Origin: an uncultured Hippea sp.
Lineage (GTDB): Bacteria; Campylobacterota_A; Desulfurellia; JAADFJ01
DNA: 37,658 nt
Reading direction: 5' to 3'
NCBI GenBank assembly: GCA_913009315.1
Contig: CAJVZA010000010.1
Location: forward strand, 1 to 37,658
Shown here: piece after piece, positions 19,510 through 28,847 of the stretch
Numbering within the stretch: position 1 is the first letter of the stretch
Layout: each line of letters opens with the position of its first letter
Position numbers and translations under genes: made by a program
Notes under the pieces: generated by a model
Told to the model about the DNA's origin: nothing
The model's database searches: none
Seen by the model: only the letters and a program-made list of their open reading frames with translations

Positions 19510-20897
19510 TTAAATTTCAATGGTGCCTGACCTGCCAGATATTTGAGATCTTCATCAGAAAACGTTATACCGAATCCGGCATACGGAGATCTTGCGTCGG
19601 CATTAAGCAGATCTTCGACTCCTCCGGTCAGATAGAAATAGTGGTAGAATTTGTATGAAAAGCCTGCATTCATGTGAAAATGCGAATCTCTGACATCATT
19701 ATTTTTGCCAAAATCATACAGATCGGTTACAATTTTCAGATGGTTGTTTACATAGTAATCGGCTCCCACTCCAAATGTAGATTCAGTGATTCCTCCGCGT
19801 ATAACAAAATTGTCATATCTTTTGCCAATTTGAACCGTAAGTCTATTTTTGTTATTGCTGCGTCTTGGCGGAGTTGCACTATTTTTGTAGTCTCGCATTG
19901 CAGTCACGCCAATTCTGTAAAACCTGTCCGGCGAAGTATTGATTTTTATCCCCGCATACCCCTTAAAATCGCTTTCTCGAGGCAGCATTCTTGCTTCTGT
20001 TTCAACATTAACCTTCAGCTGGTCAAATCTTGTGAATGTTTTTTTGACTGATTTCAGTGTTGAGCTGAGATTGTTGTAAGCAGAATCATCTGTAATCAAT
20101 TTTCCTATCGTTCCCTTGCCCGATTCGACCCCTTTTACCATGCTGTCGATTAATTCGCTTGTTTGAGCAAACTTGTCAGCAGCATTTTTGATGCTTGCAA
20201 CCGTTTGTTTGATGCTCTCTTTATTATTACCGGATATCTCTTTTAGATTTTTTGAAAATTCTGCTAATCTGTCCAAGATAACAGGCGTTTTATCTTTCAG
20301 TTCTTGACTCAATATTTTTAAATTTCCGGTTATTTCATTGACATTGTTTCGGTTGGAAAGAATAATTCGGTTTGTATTTTCCGCAAGTTTCTCGAAGCTT
20401 GCAATCGCACTATTGATTTTTTTATAATCTATGGCATTAGTCAGTTTTTTTAATCCATCGGCTGCTTCTTTAATGCTTATAAATGCATTCTGCAAATCCG
20501 CTGCCATTATCTGCTTGGTAAGTACTCCCCCTTCGGCAAGATATTTTTTGCTTTCTCCTGAAACAATCTCCAGATAATGTTCGCCTATGGCTCCGGCAGT
20601 CTTGATTTTTACAGCAGAATCAACGGGAATCTTGATTCCTTTATCAATTATCATACCAATTTCGGCTTTTTTACCTTTGAGTACAAGACTGTCAACTCTT
20701 CCAACCGTTATTCCGGCAATGACCACTTTGGCTTTTTCTTTTAAACCGCCGGCAGAATTTATCACTGCGTATATGTGATACCCATTAACAGATCTAAATG
20801 AAAAAACACCGAATTTTGTAGTCAGAGCAAAAAGAGCAGCAAACGAGACTATAACGAATAATCCCACAACCGCTTCAAATTTTCGTTTCGATTCCAT
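19506..20897 (-). CDS. MCE/MlaD-family lipid transport protein with C-terminal barrel-like region
   Basis: Single N-terminal TM then MCE domain (INSAGGLKEKAKVVIAGITVGRVDSL...GAIGEHYLEIVSG), helical region, C-terminal alternating aromatic/polar strands (RFYRIGVTAMRDY..., NHLKIVTDLYDFG, YKFYHYFYLTGGVED). Confidence 0.88.
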   Translation of the reverse strand: MESKRKFEAVVGLFVIVSFAALFALTTKFGVFSFRSVNGYHIYAVINSAGGLKEKAKVVIAGITVGRVDSLVLKGKKAEIGMIIDKGIKIPVDSAVKIKTAGAIGEHYLEIVSGESKKYLAEGGVLTKQIMAADLQNAFISIKEAADGLKKLTNAIDYKKINSAIASFEKLAENTNRIILSNRNNVNEITGNLKILSQELKDKTPVILDRLAEFSKNLKEISGNNKESIKQTVASIKNAADKFAQTSELIDSMVKGVESGKGTIGKLITDDSAYNNLSSTLKSVKKTFTRFDQLKVNVETEARMLPRESDFKGYAGIKINTSPDRFYRIGVTAMRDYKNSATPPRRSNNKNRLTVQIGKRYDNFVIRGGITESTFGVGADYYVNNHLKIVTDLYDFGKNNDVRDSHFHMNAGFSYKFYHYFYLTGGVEDLLNADARSPYAGFGITFSDEDLKYLAGQAPLKFK

Positions 20898-21650
20898 TTA
20901 ATCTCCCATATTCAGCCCTATGGGGCCGTGCGCTCTTCCGCTTATAAATTGCTGCACAATCGGATTTTCACTTGTGAAAAATTTGTCCGGTATATTATAT
21001 TCAATTATTTGTCCTCTGCAAATCATTGCTATAAAATCGGCAATTCTTGATACCGCCTGAAGATTGTGACTTATCATCAGCACGGTTATACCTTTTGTAG
21101 AAATTTTATCTATCATATCATATATGATTTTGGCCATTACCGGATCTAATCCTGTTGCAGGCTCGTCCAGAAGCAGACAGTCGGGATTGAGTATAAGAGC
21201 TCTTGCAAGTGCGGCACGCTTATTCATTCCACCCGAAAGCTCGGAGGGGAGCTTGTTTACCGAATCGGCAAGACCGACTTCCTGCAGCTCATGCATAACT
21301 TTCGATTCTATCTCTTTTTTAGAAAGTTTAGTGTGTTCTCTGAGGGGAAATGCAACATTATCAAATACAGACAATGAGTCAAAGAGTGCTCCCCCCTGAA
21401 ATAAAAACCCTATTTTTTTTCTAAAGTTTATCAGTTTGGCGCCTCTTAAGGTAGAGATATCTTCTCCGTCAACTATAACCTTTCCGCTATCAGGTTTTAC
21501 AAGGCCGACAATAGTTTTCAAAAGAATGGATTTGCCGCTTCCAGAAAGTCCCGTTATGACTGTTATTTTGCCTTTTTGAACATGTAGATTTAATCCGTTC
21601 AGAACGATCTTTTTCTCTATTTTTTTATACAGATTTATAACTTTTATCAT
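20898..21650 (-). CDS. ABC transporter ATP-binding protein, MlaF-like
   Basis: GLSGSGKSILLKTIVGL, ELSGGMNKRAALARAL, LLLDEPATGLDPV; adjacent MlaE/MlaD. Confidence 0.94.
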   Translation of the reverse strand: MIKVINLYKKIEKKIVLNGLNLHVQKGKITVITGLSGSGKSILLKTIVGLVKPDSGKVIVDGEDISTLRGAKLINFRKKIGFLFQGGALFDSLSVFDNVAFPLREHTKLSKKEIESKVMHELQEVGLADSVNKLPSELSGGMNKRAALARALILNPDCLLLDEPATGLDPVMAKIIYDMIDKISTKGITVLMISHNLQAVSRIADFIAMICRGQIIEYNIPDKFFTSENPIVQQFISGRAHGPIGLNMGD

Positions 21651-21651
21651 T

Positions 21652-22419
21652 TTAGTAAAAAAATGCTGTCAAAAAATAGTCGGAAACAAGAACAATAACA
21701 CTCGAAAGTACCACGGCAGATGTTGTAGAGCGGCCTACGCCTTGAGTGCCTCCTTTTGTCGTGATACCGTAATAGCAGCCGATAGTAGTAATCAGTATTC
21801 CAAAAATAGCCGCTTTCAGCAAACCGTATGATATATCTGAAGTATCCAGAAATGTTCTTATATTGTCTATGTAGCTGCCCTCGCCCACACCCAGCGAGTA
21901 GATGCTGATTATATATGAACCGATATTACCTGCAACATTTGACAAAATTGTCAAAAGCGGGAGTGCGAACAGCCCGGCAACAAGTCTTGGGGTCACAAGA
22001 TATTGAATCGGATTTATTCCTATAATGCTCAGTGCGTCTACCTGTTCTGTCACCTTCATTGAACCAATCTCTGCGCTCATTGATGAAACTGATCTTGCTA
22101 TAACCATCAAAGCCGTAAAAACGGGAGCAATTTCTCTTCCGAAAGAGATTGCCACGGTATAACCTATCATTGATGTTGCACCAAATTTGTTGAATCCATG
22201 ATATGTTTCCAGTGCTGTAACCATTCCCGTAAAAAAGGATGTTAGAATAACGATTCCGGTTGAAGTAGCACCAATCTTGTAGAATTCTTCGATTGTTCTG
22301 GAAATTCTCAGCGGACGATGAAAAAGCCATCCGAATGAATAAAACAGCAATCGGACAATTGATCCGGTAGAAACAACCATATCGACAAAATAATTACCTA
22401 TAGATGCAAAAAAATTCAT
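21652..22419 (-). CDS. MlaE-family permease
   Basis: FGREIAPVFTALMVIARSVSSMSAEIGSMKVTEQVDALSIIGINPIQYLVTPRLVAGLFALPLLT. Confidence 0.95.
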   Translation of the reverse strand: MNFFASIGNYFVDMVVSTGSIVRLLFYSFGWLFHRPLRISRTIEEFYKIGATSTGIVILTSFFTGMVTALETYHGFNKFGATSMIGYTVAISFGREIAPVFTALMVIARSVSSMSAEIGSMKVTEQVDALSIIGINPIQYLVTPRLVAGLFALPLLTILSNVAGNIGSYIISIYSLGVGEGSYIDNIRTFLDTSDISYGLLKAAIFGILITTIGCYYGITTKGGTQGVGRSTTSAVVLSSVIVLVSDYFLTAFFY

Positions 22420-22420
22420 A

Positions 22421-23521
22421 TCATATATAGATACGCTCTGCCCTGTTTCCTATTCCGGTCATTATTTCATAGGGAATTGTTCCGGCAAGTTTTGCAAGAT
22501 TCCACGCTGTTATAGATTTTTCGCCATTTCTGCCGATTATGGTAACTTTATCGTAAAGTTCTGCATCTATTCCATTTATATTAACGATTATGGCATCCAT
22601 TGATACGGTACCTACCAGAAATGCGCGTTTTTGATTGATCAGCACGCTGGATTTGTTTGAGAGCGTACGCATTATGCCGTCTTCGTATCCAATAGGGATA
22701 ATTGCAACAGTCGTATCTACCGGAGCGCTCCAGGTGCCGTTATATCCGACTGTTTCACCTTTTTTGATATGTTTAATCATAAGTATATAGGAGGTAAACT
22801 CAAATGACGGCTCAAGTTTTAAGGATAAGTCAAAAGGATCGATGCCGTAAAGGGCAAGTCCTATTCTGATATCGGTAGCATATTCAGATTTTAGCCCCTG
22901 CATAACTGTACTGCTTGATGAAATATGCACCATCTCCGGATCAATATTGTTTTCTTTCAGCTTTTCAATTACTCTGTCGAATCTGTCGATCTGAAACGGC
23001 GCGCTGTTTTTATCGGAAATATGCGAATAAAACCCTTTGATATTTACGTTGCTTACCTGTTTATAAAAATTTATAAATTCGTCCAGCTCTTCTAATTTTA
23101 TACCCCATCGGTTCATTCCGGTATCAATTTTGAGGTGAACATCTGCAGCTTTGCCGGCAGCGATCAGGAAGCTGGAAATATCTTTTAAATTTTCTATGCT
23201 ATGAATAGATGGTGTTATGTCGTTTTCGATTACCTCTTTTATTCTGTTCGGCAAAATCGGCAAAAGAATCAAAATCGGCTTTTTTATTCCGGCTCTTCTA
23301 AGTTCCAATGCTTCATCAGCCGTTGTAACCGCGAAGGCCGAAAGTTTTTCTTCTGCTTCTATGGCTTTAGATACTCCGACCGCGCCCAACCCGTATGCAT
23401 TTGCCTTAACCACGGCAATCAGACTGCAATCATATGATAGATCCGTAAGCGTTTTTAGATTATGACGTAATTTTTCTTTATATACATAAACTGTTGCGTG
23501 CATCTGCCTTATATTAAACAA
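22421..23521 (-). CDS. alr: Alanine racemase
   Basis: IAVVKANAYGLGAV (PLP Lys), HLKIDTGMNRWGI, IRIGLALYGIDP, VSMDAIIVNI. Confidence 0.96.
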   Translation of the reverse strand: MFNIRQMHATVYVYKEKLRHNLKTLTDLSYDCSLIAVVKANAYGLGAVGVSKAIEAEEKLSAFAVTTADEALELRRAGIKKPILILLPILPNRIKEVIENDITPSIHSIENLKDISSFLIAAGKAADVHLKIDTGMNRWGIKLEELDEFINFYKQVSNVNIKGFYSHISDKNSAPFQIDRFDRVIEKLKENNIDPEMVHISSSSTVMQGLKSEYATDIRIGLALYGIDPFDLSLKLEPSFEFTSYILMIKHIKKGETVGYNGTWSAPVDTTVAIIPIGYEDGIMRTLSNKSSVLINQKRAFLVGTVSMDAIIVNINGIDAELYDKVTIIGRNGEKSITAWNLAKLAGTIPYEIMTGIGNRAERIYI

Positions 23522-23552
23522 ATAACGCCGAATGTCAATTATGACAAGATGC

Positions 23553-23580
23553 TTGATATTTTTTACGGTTTAATTATACT
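23553..23580 (+). promoter_or_regulatory. Putative sigma70-type promoter upstream of the 25-aa membrane microprotein
   Basis: TTGATA (23553-23558) - 16 bp - TATACT (23575-23580). Confidence 0.5.
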
Positions 23581-23637
23581 TACGAATGCTCGTTGAAATT
23601 AACAATCAAATATAAAATAAGATTTCGGAGGTACAAG

Positions 23638-23715
23638 ATGTCTTTACCTGTTATAGCTGTTCTTGTCTTTTTTGTTATATTTTTCATTGTCATCATACTG
23701 GCAAACGAAAGCTGA
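23638..23715 (+). CDS. Putative 25-aa single-TM microprotein MSLPVIAVLVFFVIFFIVIILANES
   Basis: RBS GGAGGT (23627-23632) 5 nt before ATG; promoter upstream; hydrophobic core; TGA TAA double stop. Absent from the ORF track because of its length. Confidence 0.5.
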   Translation: MSLPVIAVLVFFVIFFIVIILANES

Positions 23716-23880
23716 TAAAATGCCGCAGAATTTGACTCGTCAAGACAACCGCCTTACTATTTGTTTTACGAGAATGCTTTATTTTTTGCAAAAGGCAGCT
23801 TTGATGCTCAGAGCATCATCTAATGTGCAAAATATGTTTACAAGACCTAATTTGAACGCTTAGAATTAATAAGTAAACTC

Positions 23881-24621
23881 TTAAGTACCCTGATCCGTGG
23901 GTATAACAAGAATTTCCGCAACATCTACATAATCGGGCTGAGTCACCGCATATAAAATCGATCTTGCTATATCGCCTGACTGAAGCTGTCTCATGGAAAC
24001 AGTGCGTTCGGCAAACTGCCCTTTTATTTCCATATCGGTTATACTGTCGGCAAGTTCCGTTTTTACAATTCCGGGCTCTATTGTTGTTATCCTGATCTTA
24101 TTTTCGGCAGTAAGTTCGGCTCTTAATCCGTCGCTAAACGCCCTTACGGCATATTTGGTTGCACAATAAACGGCACCCGCAGGAAAAACTCTTCTTCCGG
24201 CAACTGATGAAATATTTACTATATGCCCCGAGCATTGTTTCAGCATATACGGCAGGACGGCTGCCGTCATATACAGAACCCCTTTTATATTTACATCAAC
24301 CATTTTATCCCATTCGTCAATATGCAGATTTTTTATAAAAGAGAGCGGCATCAGACCGGCGTTATTCACTAAAATATCGATATGCTGCCAGCTGTGAGTT
24401 ATCTGCGCTACGGCATTTGCTACATCTTCTCTTTTCGTTATATCGCCTTTTAAAACGAGAGCGCTGCCTCCTTCGGATTCAATATCTTTTGCCAGTGCCG
24501 TTAAACGCTCTTCTCTTCGTGCAAACAGGCCGACACTGACGCCATTTTGGGCGAGCATTTTTGCAGTCGCACTGCCGATTCCTGAACTTGCACCTGTAAT
24601 TAGCGCTACTTTGCCGTTCAT
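23881..24621 (-). CDS. Short-chain dehydrogenase/reductase (SDR)
   Basis: ALITGASSGIGSATA, NNAGLMPLS, ISSVAGRRVFPAGAVYCATKYAV. Confidence 0.93.
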   Translation of the reverse strand: MNGKVALITGASSGIGSATAKMLAQNGVSVGLFARREERLTALAKDIESEGGSALVLKGDITKREDVANAVAQITHSWQHIDILVNNAGLMPLSFIKNLHIDEWDKMVDVNIKGVLYMTAAVLPYMLKQCSGHIVNISSVAGRRVFPAGAVYCATKYAVRAFSDGLRAELTAENKIRITTIEPGIVKTELADSITDMEIKGQFAERTVSMRQLQSGDIARSILYAVTQPDYVDVAEILVIPTDQGT

Positions 24622-24696
24622 ACAAAACCTCCTTGAAAACAGCTCAAACCAGGATAATTGAAACGGATAGCATGCAATAGATGCCGTACCGTCAAA

Positions 24697-26160
24697 TTAA
24701 TCTTTGAATCCATAAAGCAACCTGCTTCTTATAGGACCCTTGAGCTTTTCTATAGCTTTTACCTCTATCTGCCTGATCCGTTCTCTCGTTACATTAAAAA
24801 CCTTTCCAACCGCCTCAAGTGTGTAGTTCTTATCTTCACCTATACCGAAACGCATTCTGAGTATCTTTTCTTCTCTTGAACTCAATGTAGCCAAAGCTTC
24901 TTCGATGCTATTTTTCAGATCACTGAATTCTGCCACCTCAACAGGCGATTTTGCAGTTTTGTCTTCGATGAAATCTTCAAGATGACTTTCATTATCATCG
25001 TCACCTATAGGAGTTTCCAGCGAAACGGGAGGTCTGGCAATCTGAACTATAGATTTAATCTTATTTACAGGAGTATCGAGAGTGCTGGATACTTCCTCAA
25101 GCGTGGGCCTATATTTCTTTTCCTGAAGATAGCGATTAATCGTTTTGTTTATTTTATTTATTGTTTCAATCATATGAACAGGTATTCTTATGGTTCTTGA
25201 CTGATCTGCAATAGATCTTGATATGGATTGCCTTATCCACCATGTTGCATAGGTAGAAAATTTAAAACCCCGCGTATAATCAAACTTCTCAACAGCCTTC
25301 ATAAGTCCGATGTTTCCTTCCTGAATCAGATCAAGAAACGGCATTCCGCGATTAGCATATTTCTTTGCTATACTTATAACAAGTCTTAGATTTGCTTTTA
25401 CCATCTGCTGTTTGAGGTCATCGAGGCCTCTCAAATAGATCAATGCCTCGTTATTCAGATCGGCATATCGTTTGTTCAACTCCTCATCATTTGCCAATTG
25501 ATCCATAAAGAATCTGATATAGCGTTCCGAGATTGTCAGATTGCAGGCAGACTGTTTTAGTTTTTCGAGTGTTTCCTGTCTGCATTTTTCATCCGAATAC
25601 TTAAAATTGAGATAATTTGTTGAAAACTCGCCAACCTTTTGAATAAATTCATCGCATTTTATCTGTTCGATATCGTTTTGATTTTCTATTGCGGTTTTGA
25701 ATTCGGATTCTCTCAGAATATCGCGTATTTTGTAAGGTTTATCGCCGATTTTTTCTTTGAATGAGACTATCTGATCTACAACTTCCTCAATTTGACACAA
25801 AATTCCAATAATTGAATCTTTCTTGCTCTCGATTTTTTTTGCTAACTCAATCTCATCGCTTCTGGTAAAAAGAGAAATATTGCCCATCTCTTTAAGATAT
25901 GTTCTAATTGAAGTCGTTATAATATTTGACAAGCTGTCTAATTCTTTTTTTTCAATAACAGGTGTCTGCTTTGTAAGAAGAGCTTCAGCTTCCTTCTTAT
26001 TTTCAACTATCAGCACATCTTCATTACTGAGTTTGAGCATAGTCTCATCAATATCTTCCACACTGAACTCATCGGGTATGACATTGTTAAGCTGGTCAAA
26101 CGTTACATAACCTCTTTTTTTCCCGTCATTAACTAATTCTTCATAGATCTTTTCTTTCAT
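24697..26160 (-). CDS. rpoD: RNA polymerase primary sigma factor
   Basis: LVISIAKKYANRGMPFLDLIQEGNIGLMKAVEKFDYTRGFKFSTYATWWIRQSISRSIADQSRTIRIPVHM; region 4 EKILRMRFGIGEDKNYTLEAVGKVFNVTRERIRQIE. Confidence 0.96.
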   Translation of the reverse strand: MKEKIYEELVNDGKKRGYVTFDQLNNVIPDEFSVEDIDETMLKLSNEDVLIVENKKEAEALLTKQTPVIEKKELDSLSNIITTSIRTYLKEMGNISLFTRSDEIELAKKIESKKDSIIGILCQIEEVVDQIVSFKEKIGDKPYKIRDILRESEFKTAIENQNDIEQIKCDEFIQKVGEFSTNYLNFKYSDEKCRQETLEKLKQSACNLTISERYIRFFMDQLANDEELNKRYADLNNEALIYLRGLDDLKQQMVKANLRLVISIAKKYANRGMPFLDLIQEGNIGLMKAVEKFDYTRGFKFSTYATWWIRQSISRSIADQSRTIRIPVHMIETINKINKTINRYLQEKKYRPTLEEVSSTLDTPVNKIKSIVQIARPPVSLETPIGDDDNESHLEDFIEDKTAKSPVEVAEFSDLKNSIEEALATLSSREEKILRMRFGIGEDKNYTLEAVGKVFNVTRERIRQIEVKAIEKLKGPIRSRLLYGFKD

Positions 26161-26168
26161 AAATGCTC

Positions 26169-27470
26169 CTACCTTCCTATTGCAAAATATTTAAATCCGG
26201 CATCGGTAACTTTATTTTTGGGGTAGACATTTCTAAAATCAAAAAATAGATCACCATCCATAATTCTTTTTATATGAGGCAAGTCGAGATGCCTGAATTG
26301 ATTCCATTCTGTAGCTAATATTATTGCGTCGGCATGCATAGCTGCATCGTAAACATTTTCAGCTGTTTGGGCAGCTGCCAGATCATTTTTGGCATTCTCC
26401 AGAGCTTTAGGATCATATACTTTTATTTTTGCACCTTTTTCTATTAAAGATTTCGCCAGATAAATTGCAGGAGATTCGCGTACATCATCTGTTTCAGGCT
26501 TGAATGATATACCTAAAAATGCAATGGTTTTATTATTTATATCATTATCAAAAGCAGCTGAAATTTTATTAAATGCATACTTAACCTGATTGCTGTTAAC
26601 GGATAAAACAGCTTTGCCGATTTGAAAATCATATCCCATATTTTCAGACTGACGAACAAGCGATCTGACATCTTTGGGAAAACATGAGCCTCCAAATCCG
26701 ATGCCGGCATGCAGAAACTTATTTCCTATCCTTCCGTCTAATCCCAAAGCCTTCGAAAGATCGGTAACATTGGCACCCGTTTTATCGCAGATATTTGCCA
26801 TTTCATTGATGAAACTTATCTTGGCTGCAAGAAAACTGTTTGCCGCATATTTAATGAGTTCCGCTGTTCGAACTGTAGTTTTTATAAACGGTGTTTCAAT
26901 AAGATATAAGGGCCTATATATATCCATCAGGATCGACAGAGCCCGCTCGCTGTCGGTTCCAAGAACAATCCTGTCAGGATGAAAAAAATCTCTTACAGCC
27001 GCACCTTCTCTCAAAAATTCGGGGTTGCTTGCAACATCAACAAAATAATCTTTGTTTGAATGCCGCTCTATAATTTTTTTGATATGCCCCGCTGTCCCGA
27101 CAGGAACAGTTGACTTGTTCACGACAAGCTTATCGGCGTTCAGATTTTCTCCTATTGTTCTGGCAACATTTTCCACATAAGACAAATTTGTCGATCCGTC
27201 ACCATTTGGAGGTGTCCCGACTGCAATGAAAATAACATCGTTTTTTTTAATTGCACCTATTATATCGCTGCTGAATTTTAATCTTCCATCTCTTACATTA
27301 TTTTTTACGAGATCATTGAGCTGAGGTTCATAAATAGGCAACCGTCCCGAGTTGAGAAGGCCTATCTTATCCTTATTGATATCAACACAGGTTACATTAA
27401 GACCAAACGAAGAGAGACCGGTTCCGGCAACAAGCCCCACATAACCCGTTCCAACTACAGCAATATTCAT
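26169..27470 (-). CDS. ugd: UDP-glucose/GDP-mannose dehydrogenase family protein (UDP-glucose 6-dehydrogenase)
   Basis: MNIAVVGTGYVGLVAGTGLSSFG, NKSTVPVGTAG, NPEFLREGAAV, GIGFGGSCFPKDVRSL. Confidence 0.95.
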   Translation of the reverse strand: MNIAVVGTGYVGLVAGTGLSSFGLNVTCVDINKDKIGLLNSGRLPIYEPQLNDLVKNNVRDGRLKFSSDIIGAIKKNDVIFIAVGTPPNGDGSTNLSYVENVARTIGENLNADKLVVNKSTVPVGTAGHIKKIIERHSNKDYFVDVASNPEFLREGAAVRDFFHPDRIVLGTDSERALSILMDIYRPLYLIETPFIKTTVRTAELIKYAANSFLAAKISFINEMANICDKTGANVTDLSKALGLDGRIGNKFLHAGIGFGGSCFPKDVRSLVRQSENMGYDFQIGKAVLSVNSNQVKYAFNKISAAFDNDINNKTIAFLGISFKPETDDVRESPAIYLAKSLIEKGAKIKVYDPKALENAKNDLAAAQTAENVYDAAMHADAIILATEWNQFRHLDLPHIKRIMDGDLFFDFRNVYPKNKVTDAGFKYFAIGR

Positions 27471-27806
27471 ATTCCTTCCTTGCAAAGATGATTTTCTCAA
27501 GTTTCATTTATTAATAAACTATTAAACCATTAAAATAAACCTGTATTTCCTATTGTCAAATATATAACGATATTTGCAATGCCTATTTGTTTTCTATCTG
27601 CTATCTTGCATGGATAGACAACCTTATGGAAAACAGCTTATAATTACCCTTTTCAACTAAATATAACATTAAAAAATGGAAAATTCGAATAAGTAGTATA
27701 TATTATAGGGCAGCTTTGTCAATTATCGGTATTCTATATTCTCAATTTGAAACGCTTGGAGTTAATAGAGTTGCTCTATAGAAAACCTTATAAAAGCTGT
27801 TAGTAT

Positions 27807-27829
27807 GTTTATTGCGCAGTGGTCGCATA
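27807..27829. repeat. Solo copy of the TGAGACC..CAATAA repeat family (copy A)
   Basis: GTTTATTGCGCAGTGGTCGCATA; reverse complement TATGCGACCACTGCGCAATAAAC. Confidence 0.55.
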
Positions 27830-27908
27830 GTATGCCATTGAAACATTGAAAAAAATAATACAATCATTGCTGAAATATACGAATCGCTATGGAATAACAG
27901 GAGAAAAT

Positions 27909-28838
27909 ATGCAGATTCATCTACTCTATTCGCTGGGATGCCCCAAGTGGGGAGAAGCCTTAGAAAGATTAAAGGAAATATTGGTAGAAAACGGAATTAC
28001 ACGAACAATAATTATTACGCGTATACAAAACAGTGAGGATGCGAAAAAATTTAATGCCCACGGCACTCCTTCCATTCTTATTAACGGAAAAGATATCGAT
28101 AAAAGTGTGAGGGGCAAGCCTTGCACATACAGCTGCAGATTTTACATAGACGACGGAAAACTATCAAGAATTCCACCTGAAAAACTGATCAGAGAGGCCG
28201 TAGATGAGGCTTTGAAGAATGAAGGCAGAACTGCAGCACGAAGACTTTTCGCATTAACCGGCGGCATAGCTACAGGTAAATCTACAGTTTTAACAATGTT
28301 CAAAGATATGGGTGCCTATATTATTGATGCAGATAAACTTTCGCATGAAACACTATATAAAAGTGCAGTTGTACATAAAAAAATCGTTGACAGTTTTGGA
28401 AAAGAAGTATTAGACAAAAACGGGATTATTGATCGCAGTAAACTCGGCAAAATAGTTTGGAAAGATGACGACAAAAGGCAACTCCTGGAATATATTCTGC
28501 ACCCTATAATAATCAGCTTCGGTGAAAAAATTATATCGGACATATTGAAACAAAACCCCAATGCTACAATAATTTATGATATTCCGGTGCTGTATGAAGG
28601 AAACTATCAGAACCGATTCAAAAAAACAATATTAGTATATGCAGATTATGAAATTCAGAAAAAAAGACTCATACAGCGCAACAAGATATCGGAAGAAATG
28701 GCGCAGCTGCTTATCTCGAAACAGATTCGTATAGAAAAAAAGTTAGAATTAGCCGATTATATAATAGATAACAGCGGAACAATGGCGCAAACTAAAAAGC
28801 AGGTTGAGCAGGTTTGGGAAGAAATAAGCAATATATAA
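27909..28838 (+). CDS. Thioredoxin-like domain fused to dephospho-CoA kinase (CoaE)
   Basis: N-term MQIHLLYSLGCPKWGEALERLKEIL...HGTPSILINGKDI...PCTYSCRFY; C-term LTGGIATGKSTVLTMFKDMGAYIIDADKLSHE, IYDIPVLYE. ATG 27909 with RBS aggag; in frame with ORF start 27846. Confidence 0.88.
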   Translation: MQIHLLYSLGCPKWGEALERLKEILVENGITRTIIITRIQNSEDAKKFNAHGTPSILINGKDIDKSVRGKPCTYSCRFYIDDGKLSRIPPEKLIREAVDEALKNEGRTAARRLFALTGGIATGKSTVLTMFKDMGAYIIDADKLSHETLYKSAVVHKKIVDSFGKEVLDKNGIIDRSKLGKIVWKDDDKRQLLEYILHPIIISFGEKIISDILKQNPNATIIYDIPVLYEGNYQNRFKKTILVYADYEIQKKRLIQRNKISEEMAQLLISKQIRIEKKLELADYIIDNSGTMAQTKKQVEQVWEEISNI

Positions 28839-28847
28839 AAATATAGC

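Noticed and set aside
21926-22330. 134-aa minus ORF in mlaE
   Set aside because: Same-strand alternative frame of a clear MlaE permease; no domain.
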